From the NCBI RefSeq assembly GCF_017744675.1, contig NZ_JAGIAV010000002.1, forward strand, positions 62,001-126,000: a stretch of 64,000 bases of DNA. Direction: 5' to 3'. Below the pieces are notes generated by a model that saw only the letters and a list, made by a program, of their open reading frames with translations, was not told the DNA's origin and did not search any database. The position numbers were made by a program, and so were the translations under genes. This DNA comes from Flavobacterium sp. (GTDB lineage: Bacteria; Bacteroidota; Bacteroidia; Flavobacteriales; Flavobacteriaceae). This document shows, one piece after another, positions 54,653 through 64,000 of the stretch; the stretch's first letter is position 1, and each line of letters starts with the position of its first letter.

Positions 54653-54823
54653 ATGCAAAATAAAATACTAAGATTGTTAATGGTATTTGTAATACTGTTT
54701 TCATTTACAAGCTGTGAAGTTATAGGAGACATTTTTAAAGCCGGAATGGGATTCGGGATATTTATCGTAATTTTTATCATTGCGATTATCATCTGGATCT
54801 TTGCCAGAGTTTTCAAAAAGTAA
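54653..54823 (+). CDS. Small lipoprotein with one transmembrane helix, 56 residues
   Basis: The frame reads MQNKILRLLMVFVILFSFTSC, so a lipobox with Cys21, then EVIGDIFKAGMGFGIF and a strongly hydrophobic stretch ending IIIWIFARVFKK. It is flanked by a repeat array and followed 7 bp later by a terminator. Similar short Flavobacterium proteins are sometimes labelled phosphatidate cytidylyltransferase, which is not credible at this size. Too short for most automatic gene finders, but the lipoprotein signal and the tight terminator argue it is real. Confidence 0.7.
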   Translation: MQNKILRLLMVFVILFSFTSCEVIGDIFKAGMGFGIFIVIFIIAIIIWIFARVFKK

Positions 54824-54829
54824 AACATA

Positions 54830-54856
54830 AAAAATCCCCTTAAAACGGGGATTTTT
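54830..54856 (+). terminator. Terminator of the small lipoprotein gene
   Basis: Stem AAAAATCCCC (54830-54839) / GGGGATTTTT (54847-54856) with a 7-nt loop, 7 bp after the stop. Confidence 0.8.
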
Positions 54857-54892
54857 GTTTATTAAAGATTGATATTTTCAAAAAGCAAAAAG

Positions 54893-55909
54893 TCAATTGT
54901 TAATTACTTTATTGATCTCAAATAGCATTCTTTCCTTTAACCATTCTTTCTCATCTAGTGACAGGTCTTCAAACAAATTATTATTGTTTTCATCGAAACT
55001 AATAATAGTATCTTTTAAAAATTCAGTTCTAATTTGTTCAACTCGCACCGCATCATTTAAATTTAAACTTCCAATTTTTGAAATAGCACTTTGCAATCTA
55101 TTGTGCGTAACATAATTGCGTAACTCCTCCATTATAAAAGATAGATTTTCTGTTTTTGAAGATAAATTGGGAACAAACGACCATTTTTCTGCTTCGTGAA
55201 ATTTCTTTTCTTCATCAAACTCCGGATTTTTCAATTTAATAATCGGTCTTTCCAAATTAATATTAGAGTCCAATGAATTGAAAGGTTTTATTACAATTCC
55301 TTCAATAAGATTATCTTTAAGTTCAGGCAAATTCAATTCTTTTGGAATTGTTGAATTTATTCTTTTATTAAAATTCATTGCCTCATTCAGTTTTCCAATA
55401 AAAAGAGGTTTTGCATGAAGTATTTCGAACTTCTCAAATAAGCTTAGTGCTTTTTCGTAGTCCAAATAATATTTTGTTTCTTCATCTGATTCTATAGCAA
55501 TATCAAAAGCGCAAAACTCAATAGAAGGAGCATAATAAACACCTGTTTGGATTGGATGTAAATTTTCTAAAGCTTCAACATCAGGATGAGGATATTTACC
55601 GCCAAAAAGTTCTCCGTAAACTACAAGTTTTGAAGCTTTAATTTCAGTACTCAATTGCTCAAATAATCTAAGTATTTTATTTTCTAATTTATGTGCAACA
55701 AGCTGGTAACCAAAAAAATCATCAGTCCACGACAAATACTCTTTTCTTTTTGCAAATTTCAAACTGTTATTTTCATAAACAAAACTAAAGTTTGCTCCAT
55801 GCACTTTTTCGGTAACAGCCCATTTGTATTTTTCTATTTTAGATAAATCGCTGCTATCAAGCCCAAGTTTTTTAAGACTATTGGGCATTTTTTCATATTC
55901 AGAAAACAT
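54893..55909 (-). CDS. Rnl2-type RNA ligase family protein
   Basis: A 338-residue nucleotidyltransferase. Motif I is WAVTEKVHGANFSF with the adenylation Lys35; further motifs are VVYGELFGG, IEFCAFDIAI (III/IIIa), EGIVIKP (IV) and IKLKNPEF (V). These match T4 Rnl2/REL-type ligases that seal 3'-OH/5'-P nicks in RNA. The C-terminal ~100 residues are helical, as in Rnl2. No kinase/phosphatase or tRNA-cleaving partner is adjacent, so its repair substrate is unknown. Confidence 0.85.
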   Translation of the reverse strand: MFSEYEKMPNSLKKLGLDSSDLSKIEKYKWAVTEKVHGANFSFVYENNSLKFAKRKEYLSWTDDFFGYQLVAHKLENKILRLFEQLSTEIKASKLVVYGELFGGKYPHPDVEALENLHPIQTGVYYAPSIEFCAFDIAIESDEETKYYLDYEKALSLFEKFEILHAKPLFIGKLNEAMNFNKRINSTIPKELNLPELKDNLIEGIVIKPFNSLDSNINLERPIIKLKNPEFDEEKKFHEAEKWSFVPNLSSKTENLSFIMEELRNYVTHNRLQSAISKIGSLNLNDAVRVEQIRTEFLKDTIISFDENNNNLFEDLSLDEKEWLKERMLFEINKVINN

Positions 55910-55957
55910 CTTTTATTGATTAAAAACAATTCTACAAACGTAAGAAAAATGACAAAT

Positions 55958-55996
55958 AAAAAATCCCAAATACTAAATTAGAATTTGGGATTTTTT
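55958..55996. terminator. TCCCAAAT hairpin upstream of the RNA ligase gene
   Basis: AAAAAATCCCAAAT (55958-55971) / ATTTGGGATTTTTT (55983-55996), 11-nt loop. It lies downstream of the leftward ABC-F gene, so it can end that transcript before the ligase gene. Confidence 0.7.
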
Positions 55997-56002
55997 ATTT
56001 AT

Positions 56003-56039
56003 ACAACTTTGTCAAAGTTTTAAACTTTGACAAAGTTGT
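56003..56039. repeat. 37-bp perfect palindrome
   Basis: Eighteen-base arms (56003-56020, ACAACTTTGTCAAAGTTT, and 56022-56039) meet at a single T. Its core matches the palindrome at 3669-3685. It follows the ABC-F stop on the minus strand. Confidence 0.65.
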
Positions 56040-56085
56040 AAGTACAGTTTGGAATTTGGAATTTGTGATTTCCAAAATTGTAATT

Positions 56086-57750
<1,665 letters not shown>

Positions 57751-57786
57751 CTAAGTTGCAAAGATGCTAAGGCGCTAAGGTTTTTA

Positions 57787-57859
57787 TTTTAACCATATAA
57801 GTAACATAAGAAAATTTAAGTTTTGCTAAAATGAACTTATATTACTTATATGGTTAAAA
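57787..57859. repeat. Dispersed hairpin, AACCATATAAGT family, copy 2
   Basis: Arms 57787-57810 (TTTTAACCATATAAGTAACA...) and 57836-57859 pair at 23 of 24 positions. Copy 1 is at 15883-15957. It ends 4 bp before the TlpA-type gene stop, so it can act as that gene's terminator. Confidence 0.65.
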
Positions 57860-57862
57860 ACT

Positions 57863-58633
57863 TCACAATTTGCTTTCTTTAGATAAAGCTACTTCCAAAC
57901 TTTCAAAATTAGGAAGCACTTTTGAAATTATTCCTTCTTTGTTGATGATGAAATGTGTTGGGAAAGAATTCAACTGTAAAACATTATTCATGTATTCTTT
58001 CATATCTGGAATTACAGAATAGGACAATGGTTTTCTGGCTAAGAAAGTTTTTAATTGTTCTGGAGTATCTTCGGCTAAACTCATGAAAACAATGTCTTTT
58101 CTTTCTTTATATTCTTCGACTAATTTGTTGACTTGAGGAAATTCTCTAATGCATGGCGTGCAGTGAATGTACCAGCATTTTATTACAATGATTTTTCCTT
58201 TCATGGATTCGTTGGTAACCAAATTTCCGTTTAAGTCTTTGAATGAAAACTGCGGAAAAGAGGTTCCTTCCATCTTGTAGTTTTTATAGGCATCAAAGCC
58301 AATTTGATTGATAGTTGCTTTTATACTTGTATCGGTTTTGGGCTGAATTTTGAATAGTTTATAAACGTAAACATTCGCTTCTGATTTCAATCGAATTGGG
58401 ATAAAATTTCCATTTGCCAATTGATCTAAAAAAGCCTCTTTTGAAATTTCTTTAGACGCGAAATCAAGTGCGGTAAAATCTCTGGAAAGCATTATACTTT
58501 TATTATAAAACGACCATTGTTCGTAGTTTTTCTGAATCTGTAAAGGATCGACTTCTGGATTTCCGAATTTATTTTGAGCAGTGCTTATTGTAAAAATAAA
58601 AAGAAGAGTAAGTAAGCTAATGATTTTCTGCAT
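57863..58633 (-). CDS. TlpA-type exported thiol-disulfide oxidoreductase
   Basis: A 256-residue protein with a signal peptide (MQKIISLLTLLFIFTISTAQ) and a C-terminal thioredoxin fold (~115-256) with the CxxC motif CTPC in IVIKCWYIHCTPCIREFP and the cis-Pro region SFPTHFIINKEG. The extra ~95-residue N-terminal part has no motif. Such proteins keep cytochrome c or other exported thiols reduced. No partner gene is adjacent. Confidence 0.88.
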   Translation of the reverse strand: MQKIISLLTLLFIFTISTAQNKFGNPEVDPLQIQKNYEQWSFYNKSIMLSRDFTALDFASKEISKEAFLDQLANGNFIPIRLKSEANVYVYKLFKIQPKTDTSIKATINQIGFDAYKNYKMEGTSFPQFSFKDLNGNLVTNESMKGKIIVIKCWYIHCTPCIREFPQVNKLVEEYKERKDIVFMSLAEDTPEQLKTFLARKPLSYSVIPDMKEYMNNVLQLNSFPTHFIINKEGIISKVLPNFESLEVALSKESKL

Positions 58634-58725
58634 GGATTCTGAAACGTATTTTATTTCAAAAGTAGTGAAAGTTTTTTAACCGCAAAGGCGCTAAGGTTTA
58701 CGCAAAGTTCGCAAAGTTTTTTTCT

Positions 58726-58956
58726 CTATTTTGATTGAAAACTAAGCAATTCAGTAAGTTCAATATCCAAAGCATTTGCAATTCTAATAAGAGTTTTTAT
58801 GCCAGTGTTTATCTTAGCTCTTTCGATTCTACCTATTTGATTTCTTGGAATGCCACAATCATCAGCCAAATCTTGCTGAGATAAACCTTTTTTTTCACGC
58901 AATTGTCTAATGTGAATTCCAAGATTTGCAATAAAAGTTTCTTCTGAAATATCCAT
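58726..58956 (-). CDS. XRE-family helix-turn-helix regulator
   Basis: A 76-residue protein that is little more than one HTH_3 domain: IRQLREKKGLSQQDLADDCGIPRNQIGRIERAKINTGIKTLIRIANAL. It is divergent from a 76-residue gene with a perfect 18-bp palindrome (58989-59006) 33 bp upstream of its ATG, the likely binding site. Autoregulation is expected. Confidence 0.9.
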   Translation of the reverse strand: MDISEETFIANLGIHIRQLREKKGLSQQDLADDCGIPRNQIGRIERAKINTGIKTLIRIANALDIELTELLSFQSK

Positions 58957-58988
58957 ATTTCAAAAGTCATAACAATTATTTTTTAATA

Positions 58989-59006
58989 TGACACAAATTT
59001 GTGTCA
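58989..59006. promoter_or_regulatory. 18-bp perfect palindrome, candidate XRE operator
   Basis: TGACACAAATTTGTGTCA sits between the divergent XRE gene (start 58956, leftward) and the small gene (start 59039, rightward). Its symmetry, size and position fit a repressor dimer site. Confidence 0.7.
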
Positions 59007-59038
59007 AAAATCAATATATTTACTAAAAATATAAGATT

Positions 59039-59269
59039 ATGATTACACAAGACATTTTAAATGAAGTTCAAGCTAGATTAAACAATCTTTTTACAGATGA
59101 AATTGATTGTAAAGAAATGGCAAAAATAATTCGAGAAGTAAATAATGCGCTTTCATTATCTGTTATGAGAGATTGTGAAACCGTCAAATTTGGAGTGAAG
59201 AATATTGACGATAGTTTTTATTGGCTTAACAAACTGGCAGAAGTTTTAGATCCTTATTTGGATGTATAA
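59039..59269 (+). CDS. Small protein of the XRE divergon, function unknown
   Basis: A 76-residue acidic, mostly helical protein (MITQDILNEVQARLNNLFTDEIDCKEMAKIIREVNNAL). I recognise no family. The shared palindrome suggests control by the divergent XRE protein. Confidence 0.65.
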   Translation: MITQDILNEVQARLNNLFTDEIDCKEMAKIIREVNNALSLSVMRDCETVKFGVKNIDDSFYWLNKLAEVLDPYLDV

Positions 59270-59296
59270 AACATTAGAAATTGTTTAAACATAAAA

Positions 59297-59324
59297 AAAC
59301 CTGGCAGTAAAAACTACCAGGTTC
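59297..59324. terminator. Hairpin downstream of the chitinase and small gene
   Basis: AACCTGGCAGT / ACTACCAGGTT (59298-59323) with one mismatch and an AAAA loop. The minus-strand reading is followed by a T-run, fitting termination of the leftward chitinase transcript. Confidence 0.6.
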
Positions 59325-59462
59325 ATAATGTGCATCTTTAGGCAAAAACCAAATAACAAATTACCTAAAGCCACATTTGTTAGAAATAAATAGATTAAAA
59401 CATAAATAACCAAACTCAATTTTAATCGTCCCGTTTTTTATTTCTAGATTTTCAATTCTTTT

Positions 59463-62400
59463 TTAATTTAAAAAGTTCATTACTTTAAATGACTTTCTGC
59501 TTCCAGATTTGTCTGTCACAATCACAATAAAGACTTGTTTGCTTGTAAAACTATGGTTATGAAGCACGATTTCTTTGTTATTTTGAAGATTTCTATGCGT
59601 CATAATAGTTTGTCCAATTGTGTTAAATACATCAACCTGAGCGATATTTTCTTCATCATTTGCTACAGTCAAAGCATCATTTTTAAAATAGGCTAACGTT
59701 GCATTATTTGTAGCTGAAACAGTATCAACTGCTAATACTTTTGCTGTTGCTTGTGATGCGAAATAGGCTGCATAAGCTTTTGATAATTCAGATGAATTTC
59801 CGCAAGAAGAGGCATCCCAGTTTACAGACCAAGTCATTAAACCTCTTAAAGAAGGATATGGACCTCCTGGCTGCATCGTGTATGTTCTTCCTGTAAAATT
59901 GGTTCCGTTTCTTAAATAATCCATAGCATTAATTCCTTCTGTAGGAGTTAGATAACCGCTTCCTGCCGCACTTGGACAAGCTGGCAAAGCAATAAGTACT
60001 TTTGAAGCTGGTAAACCATCAAAATGCATTCCTGTTGAAGCAATGTTATATCCTTTGATCACCATATCAGTCAAGGCTGTTACCATGTTTGATTTTTTAG
60101 CCGTACCATAATATTGTCCATCTAATCCGTTTTCTCCGCCGGTATTGTACAACTGTACCGCTAATAAGTCTAACTCGTTACGTAAGTTTTGAATAATTGG
60201 CAGGAATGAACCAAAAGTGTCTGTATAAGTAGTATATCCTCCTTGTACATATTGTGTTTCTGGAGCTGCAGTTAATAAAAACCCAGGGCCATAGTAAGCT
60301 TTCAATTCTTTAAAAGCATCTACTACATTTTTTAATCTTGGATAAGCAGAAATTCCCGCATAAGAAATATCTCTTAAATTTCCTGCGCTAAAATTCATCG
60401 ATCCGCCTTCAAAATCAATATCAACCCCATCAAATTGATACTCGTCAATAATTGCTTTTAGACCATTAACAAAAATATTTTTTTGAGTTACGTTATCTAA
60501 AACAACATGGCCATTTTGACCTCCGATAGAAACAATAACAGGAACTCCGCTATCTCTTAAAGATTTTATATCGTTTTTCAACAATTGCTTGTCGAAAACA
60601 CCATTTGTCAAATATCTAGCATCATTTGTAGTCAATATTGGCGTATAACCATCACGATTAACGGTTTCTACGAAAGAATAATCCACTACATTAAATTTAC
60701 TTCCGACCATTTGAGAGAAATATAAAAACGGAGCACCGGCATTTTCCCAAGAATGTGCATATCCTAAAATAATTTTAGACGGAAGCGGAATAAATCTATT
60801 AGTTCCTACTTTAGCAATTTTAATAGTATTGTTTAATGTTGTAACACCAGATTTATTATCAGTTGCTTTGATTACAATTGGGTAATCTTGATAAGCAGTT
60901 GGGGTAAAATTATAGGTATAAGTATTATTTGTACCCGCTGTCATATTAAATGTACCTCCATTGATTGTAATGGTAACACCAGAAACCGATCCGTCGCTAT
61001 CAACAGCTGTAACCGAAATTGGCACCACTTGGAAAGAATTTTGGTATACGGTAGTATTTGATGGTGAATTCCAAGTAATTACAGGCAATGAATTCGGACA
61101 GGTTGTTCCTGAGCATTGCAGAGAAAAATCTTTTGTACTTACTGCAGTTGCTCCACTAGATGCTGTTACAGTTGCTTTCAACGTATAGTTTTTATTGAAA
61201 TCTGCTGCAACTGGCGTCCAACTTGCCACATATTCTGATCCAGAAAGTGTTGCCGTAATATTTTGTGAGTTGATATTAAATACAACCGATGTAATGGTCA
61301 AACTAGCATCTACACTTGCCGTTGCTTTAAGCTGAATTGCAGTTCCTGGAGCAATAGCAACAGCTGCAGTTGACGGACTGGTAATAGTAATCTGAGGCGG
61401 TGTAGTTTGGTTGGTGTTGAAATTGTAAACTGTTGGCGTTGTTGGAACCGCAAAGTTTGCTAGATTATTTGGATAATAAGCTACTTCTCCATTTTGCCAT
61501 GAGTTCAATTTCAAGCTTAAAATTTGTGTATAACCTGCTACAACTGAATTGTCAAAAGTATAATTTCCTGATGCATCTGTTGTTGCTAAAACACTTTTCC
61601 AGTTGTGAGTATTGTCTGTCCAAGGTAAAACAATTTCTACTTTAGCATTTGCCACTGGAGCTGAACCATTTTTAACCGTTCCGCTAATTAAGTTTGTGGC
61701 TGCCGCCAATGCTACTTTAGCTGTTGAACTTGTATTGAAATTATAAACCGTTGGAGTTGTAGGAATTGCAAAGTTGGCTAAATTATTTGGGTAATACGCT
61801 ACCTCGCCATTTTGCCAAGAGTTTAATTTCAAACTCAAAGCTTGTGTGTAACCGTCTATAACTGAATTATCAAAACTGTATTTTCCTTGTGCATCTGTTG
61901 TTGCAATAACACTTTTCCAGTTGTGTGTGTTATCTGTCCAAGGTAAAACTAATTCTACTTTTGCTCCTGCAACTGGCGTAGATCCGTTTTTCACAGTTCC
62001 GCTAATTTTACTTGTACTTACAACAACATCTTGCGTAAAGTTCAACGTTTTATTAGCATTTAAATTAGAATAAACTGTAGAAGCTGGAGTAAATGTTTGT
62101 CCTGTTAAGGCTGCAGTTACGGTATAATTGCCGCCAGAAGCTAAAGTAAGTGAGTAAGCTCCGCTTGAATTAGTGGTTGCAGTAACATTTCCTGCTGTAG
62201 AAGATGCCGTTACTGTTACGCCAGAAACTGGAGCTGTTCCGTTAAGAACTGTTCCGCTTACGGTATAAGTTACCACTGCTGCACCTTGAGTGAAATTCAA
62301 CGTTTTGTTTGCATCAATTGCATTGTAAACTGTTGAAGCTGGTGTATAAGAAAATCCAGATTTTGCAGCTGTAACTGTAAAGTTTAATCCCGCTGTTAAA

Positions 62401-64000
62401 CCTGCAACGCTGTAAGCACCGCTTGCGTTTGAAACTGCTGTTAAAGTTGTGCTTCCAGAAACTGCCGAAACGGTTACGCCAGAAACTGGTGTTGTTCCGT
62501 CTAGAACTGTTCCGCTTACAGTATAAGTTGGCTGAGTTCCATTTATTACAACTCCTGTTTGATTTGTTGTAACATTTGTTAACGTAACTGGAGTAAATGT
62601 ATAACTCGCTTTTAAAGCTGTTAGCGAATAATTTTGTCCAGAAGTTAAATTATTGAAGGTAAAGTTTCCTGTTTGAGAAACTACTGTCTGAATAACTACA
62701 TTAGATGCATTACGTAATTCTACTGTAACATCTGTAACCAAAGCCGATCCGTTTTTTACAGAACCAGCAATGCTTACTGTTCCTGGAACTACGCTTCCAA
62801 AAGAAGTATCAACTTGAGCAAGCAATGAATTTGGAATTGCACCTCTCGTATCCTGAGATAATTCCCAAATCATTCCTCCTGCTAAGTTTTTTGATTTAAT
62901 GTATTGCACTTTTAAATCCATTGACTGTTTATCCTCATAAGAGATAAACTCTTTTCTAGTAGCATTATATAAATAAGGAACTTTCGTCGTATTATCAAAG
63001 TAACGAACCCATCCTGCTGAAGCTGCAGATGGCGTTACCATCATAGTACTCGGATCCAAATAAGCATGTGAATTTGTAACTGGATTTCCGACTAAATCAC
63101 AAATTTCGATACTTCCAGATTTTTCGCAAGCTCCAGAACCATCCCAAGTTCCTGTTGGGTTTTGCGGATTAGTACATCCTGGAACTACATATCTTGGTGC
63201 TGAAACAAATAATCCGTTTGTTGAATTTGCAGCAACGTTATCGAATTTTTTTCCGTAGAAAGGCAATCCCATAATTAATTTATTTGCCGGGAAACCAACT
63301 ACATTTAAATATTGATTGGTTAATTCGTCTAGTGATTCTGATTGCGTTGCGCCATACAACGGATCGTTTGGATTTCCACTAGCATACAAAGGAGCATTGT
63401 AACAGGTTTTATCGTACCAGTTTCCTCCAAAATCATATCCGAAATAGGTAATATAATCACAATAAGTAGAAATATCTTCTGTCATTCCGTATTGTGATCT
63501 ATTATTTGGACCTAAATACTGTTTAGAGACATTTCTAACATTGTTTCCTGCAGCAATAGTAATTAGTTTATTTGGCATTGCCTGACGCATAGCTTTTAAT
63601 AAGTAAACCAAATTTTTGTTGTCATCAGGACTGTATTTTTGCGGAGGAACAGGCGCGCCATTTACAATTTCTGTTCCGTCAGTTCCGCCAGAAAGAGGAT
63701 ATTCCCAATCAATATCGAAACCATCAATAAACGGATACGTTGTAATGAAGTTTGCCATATCTGTTGCCAAAGCGGCTCTTGCCACAGGGCTTGCAGCAAT
63801 TGGAGAAAGGTCTTGACCTTTTGTCCAGCCTCCAACAGAGATTAAGATTTTTAAATGCGGATACTTTTCTTTCAATTTCATTAAGTCGTAAAAGTTTCCT
63901 TTAACTGGAGCATCCCACGGAATTCCGCCTTCCATATGCTCAAAATCGGCATAGGTATCCAAACATTTTAATTTTGTATTCTCTGGATGGGCAGGATCAT
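59463..64000 (-). CDS. chiA: Secreted chitinase with two GH18 domains and T9SS type A signal (5' end outside window)
   Basis: The frame is open to the window edge, so the N-terminus is missing; at least 1512 residues are visible. The first GH18 domain has GFDIDWE (DxxDxDxE catalytic motif); the second has GVDIDFE. Between them are several carboxypeptidase-regulatory/SdrB-like beta repeats (VSGTVLDGTTPVSGVTV), two near-identical 100-residue repeats with VAGAKVELVLPWTDNTHNW/VANAKVEIVLPWTDNTHNW and YYPNNLANF, and two Ig-like segments. The end (VDVFNTIGQTIM...FKVMNFLN) is a type A T9SS sorting domain. Architecture matches F. johnsoniae ChiA, which is secreted and needed for chitin use. Processing between the domains is possible by analogy. 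Confidence 0.93.
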   Translation of the reverse strand, partial: DPAHPENTKLKCLDTYADFEHMEGGIPWDAPVKGNFYDLMKLKEKYPHLKILISVGGWTKGQDLSPIAASPVARAALATDMANFITTYPFIDGFDIDWEYPLSGGTDGTEIVNGAPVPPQKYSPDDNKNLVYLLKAMRQAMPNKLITIAAGNNVRNVSKQYLGPNNRSQYGMTEDISTYCDYITYFGYDFGGNWYDKTCYNAPLYASGNPNDPLYGATQSESLDELTNQYLNVVGFPANKLIMGLPFYGKKFDNVAANSTNGLFVSAPRYVVPGCTNPQNPTGTWDGSGACEKSGSIEICDLVGNPVTNSHAYLDPSTMMVTPSAASAGWVRYFDNTTKVPYLYNATRKEFISYEDKQSMDLKVQYIKSKNLAGGMIWELSQDTRGAIPNSLLAQVDTSFGSVVPGTVSIAGSVKNGSALVTDVTVELRNASNVVIQTVVSQTGNFTFNNLTSGQNYSLTALKASYTFTPVTLTNVTTNQTGVVINGTQPTYTVSGTVLDGTTPVSGVTVSAVSGSTTLTAVSNASGAYSVAGLTAGLNFTVTAAKSGFSYTPASTVYNAIDANKTLNFTQGAAVVTYTVSGTVLNGTAPVSGVTVTASSTAGNVTATTNSSGAYSLTLASGGNYTVTAALTGQTFTPASTVYSNLNANKTLNFTQDVVVSTSKISGTVKNGSTPVAGAKVELVLPWTDNTHNWKSVIATTDAQGKYSFDNSVIDGYTQALSLKLNSWQNGEVAYYPNNLANFAIPTTPTVYNFNTSSTAKVALAAATNLISGTVKNGSAPVANAKVEIVLPWTDNTHNWKSVLATTDASGNYTFDNSVVAGYTQILSLKLNSWQNGEVAYYPNNLANFAVPTTPTVYNFNTNQTTPPQITITSPSTAAVAIAPGTAIQLKATASVDASLTITSVVFNINSQNITATLSGSEYVASWTPVAADFNKNYTLKATVTASSGATAVSTKDFSLQCSGTTCPNSLPVITWNSPSNTTVYQNSFQVVPISVTAVDSDGSVSGVTITINGGTFNMTAGTNNTYTYNFTPTAYQDYPIVIKATDNKSGVTTLNNTIKIAKVGTNRFIPLPSKIILGYAHSWENAGAPFLYFSQMVGSKFNVVDYSFVETVNRDGYTPILTTNDARYLTNGVFDKQLLKNDIKSLRDSGVPVIVSIGGQNGHVVLDNVTQKNIFVNGLKAIIDEYQFDGVDIDFEGGSMNFSAGNLRDISYAGISAYPRLKNVVDAFKELKAYYGPGFLLTAAPETQYVQGGYTTYTDTFGSFLPIIQNLRNELDLLAVQLYNTGGENGLDGQYYGTAKKSNMVTALTDMVIKGYNIASTGMHFDGLPASKVLIALPACPSAAGSGYLTPTEGINAMDYLRNGTNFTGRTYTMQPGGPYPSLRGLMTWSVNWDASSCGNSSELSKAYAAYFASQATAKVLAVDTVSATNNATLAYFKNDALTVANDEENIAQVDVFNTIGQTIMTHRNLQNNKEIVLHNHSFTSKQVFIVIVTDKSGSRKSFKVMNFLN

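Overview
The window is a chromosomal segment of a member of the Bacteroidota, most likely a Flavobacterium. The reasons are AT-rich DNA, promoters with a TAnnTTTG -7 box and little sign of Shine-Dalgarno use, type IX secretion (T9SS) substrates and PorP/SprF-type proteins, a fused branched-chain 2-oxoacid dehydrogenase E1, a large two-domain GH18 chitinase resembling F. johnsoniae ChiA, and intergenic regions filled with short palindromic repeats. No transposase, phage, CRISPR or tRNA gene was seen, so this looks like ordinary core and shell chromosome rather than an island.

Layout. 1-5.2 kb: the end of a Fic protein, uvrA, an 840-bp repeat-rich spacer that ends in a structured-RNA candidate, and a LOG-family gene. 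5.4-13.3 kb: a catalytically dead M1-peptidase-like protein fused to an outer-membrane barrel, the E1 alpha/beta fusion, kdsB and a PQQ-type beta-propeller lipid/OMP-style protein. 13.4-22.3 kb: ygiD, a RecD-like helicase, a DUF3822 gene overlapping rsmD, then a TonB-dependent receptor divergent from a two-component system with phased direct repeats between them. 22.4-30 kb: a dicarboxylate symporter, rnpB, BON/LysM envelope genes, a ParDE toxin-antitoxin pair, a NIPSNAP protein, and dnaX split into two frames at an A10 slippery run. 30-36.4 kb: a leftward cluster holding sixA-ppk1-ppx (polyphosphate metabolism), a TMEM175-type K+ channel, a Crp/Fnr regulator and two NAD(P)-dependent enzymes.

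37-48.6 kb: a T9SS adhesin operon made of a 2805-residue repeat protein with a gliding-motility C-terminal domain, a PorP/SprF protein and an OmpA/PD40 protein. 48.7-54.3 kb: a CAP-domain lipoprotein, pdxH, rnz, a STAS-like protein, pyrB and pyrR, and one orphan gene. 54.3-64 kb: a second repeat array, a 56-residue lipoprotein, an Rnl2-type RNA ligase, an ABC-F ATPase, a TlpA-type thioredoxin, an XRE regulator with a perfect palindrome facing a small divergent gene, and the chitinase, whose 5' end lies outside the window.

The most interesting signals are: (i) bipartite two-hairpin repeat elements with compensatory stem changes at 3.7-4.1 kb and 54.3-54.5 kb; (ii) the A AAA AAG frameshift site in dnaX; (iii) the three 11-bp-phased GTTAAT repeats between receptor and two-component genes; (iv) the pseudo-M1/barrel fusion in which all zinc ligands are replaced; (v) the internally homogenised repeat block of the giant adhesin. 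All functional statements come from reading motifs by eye; no database search was run.
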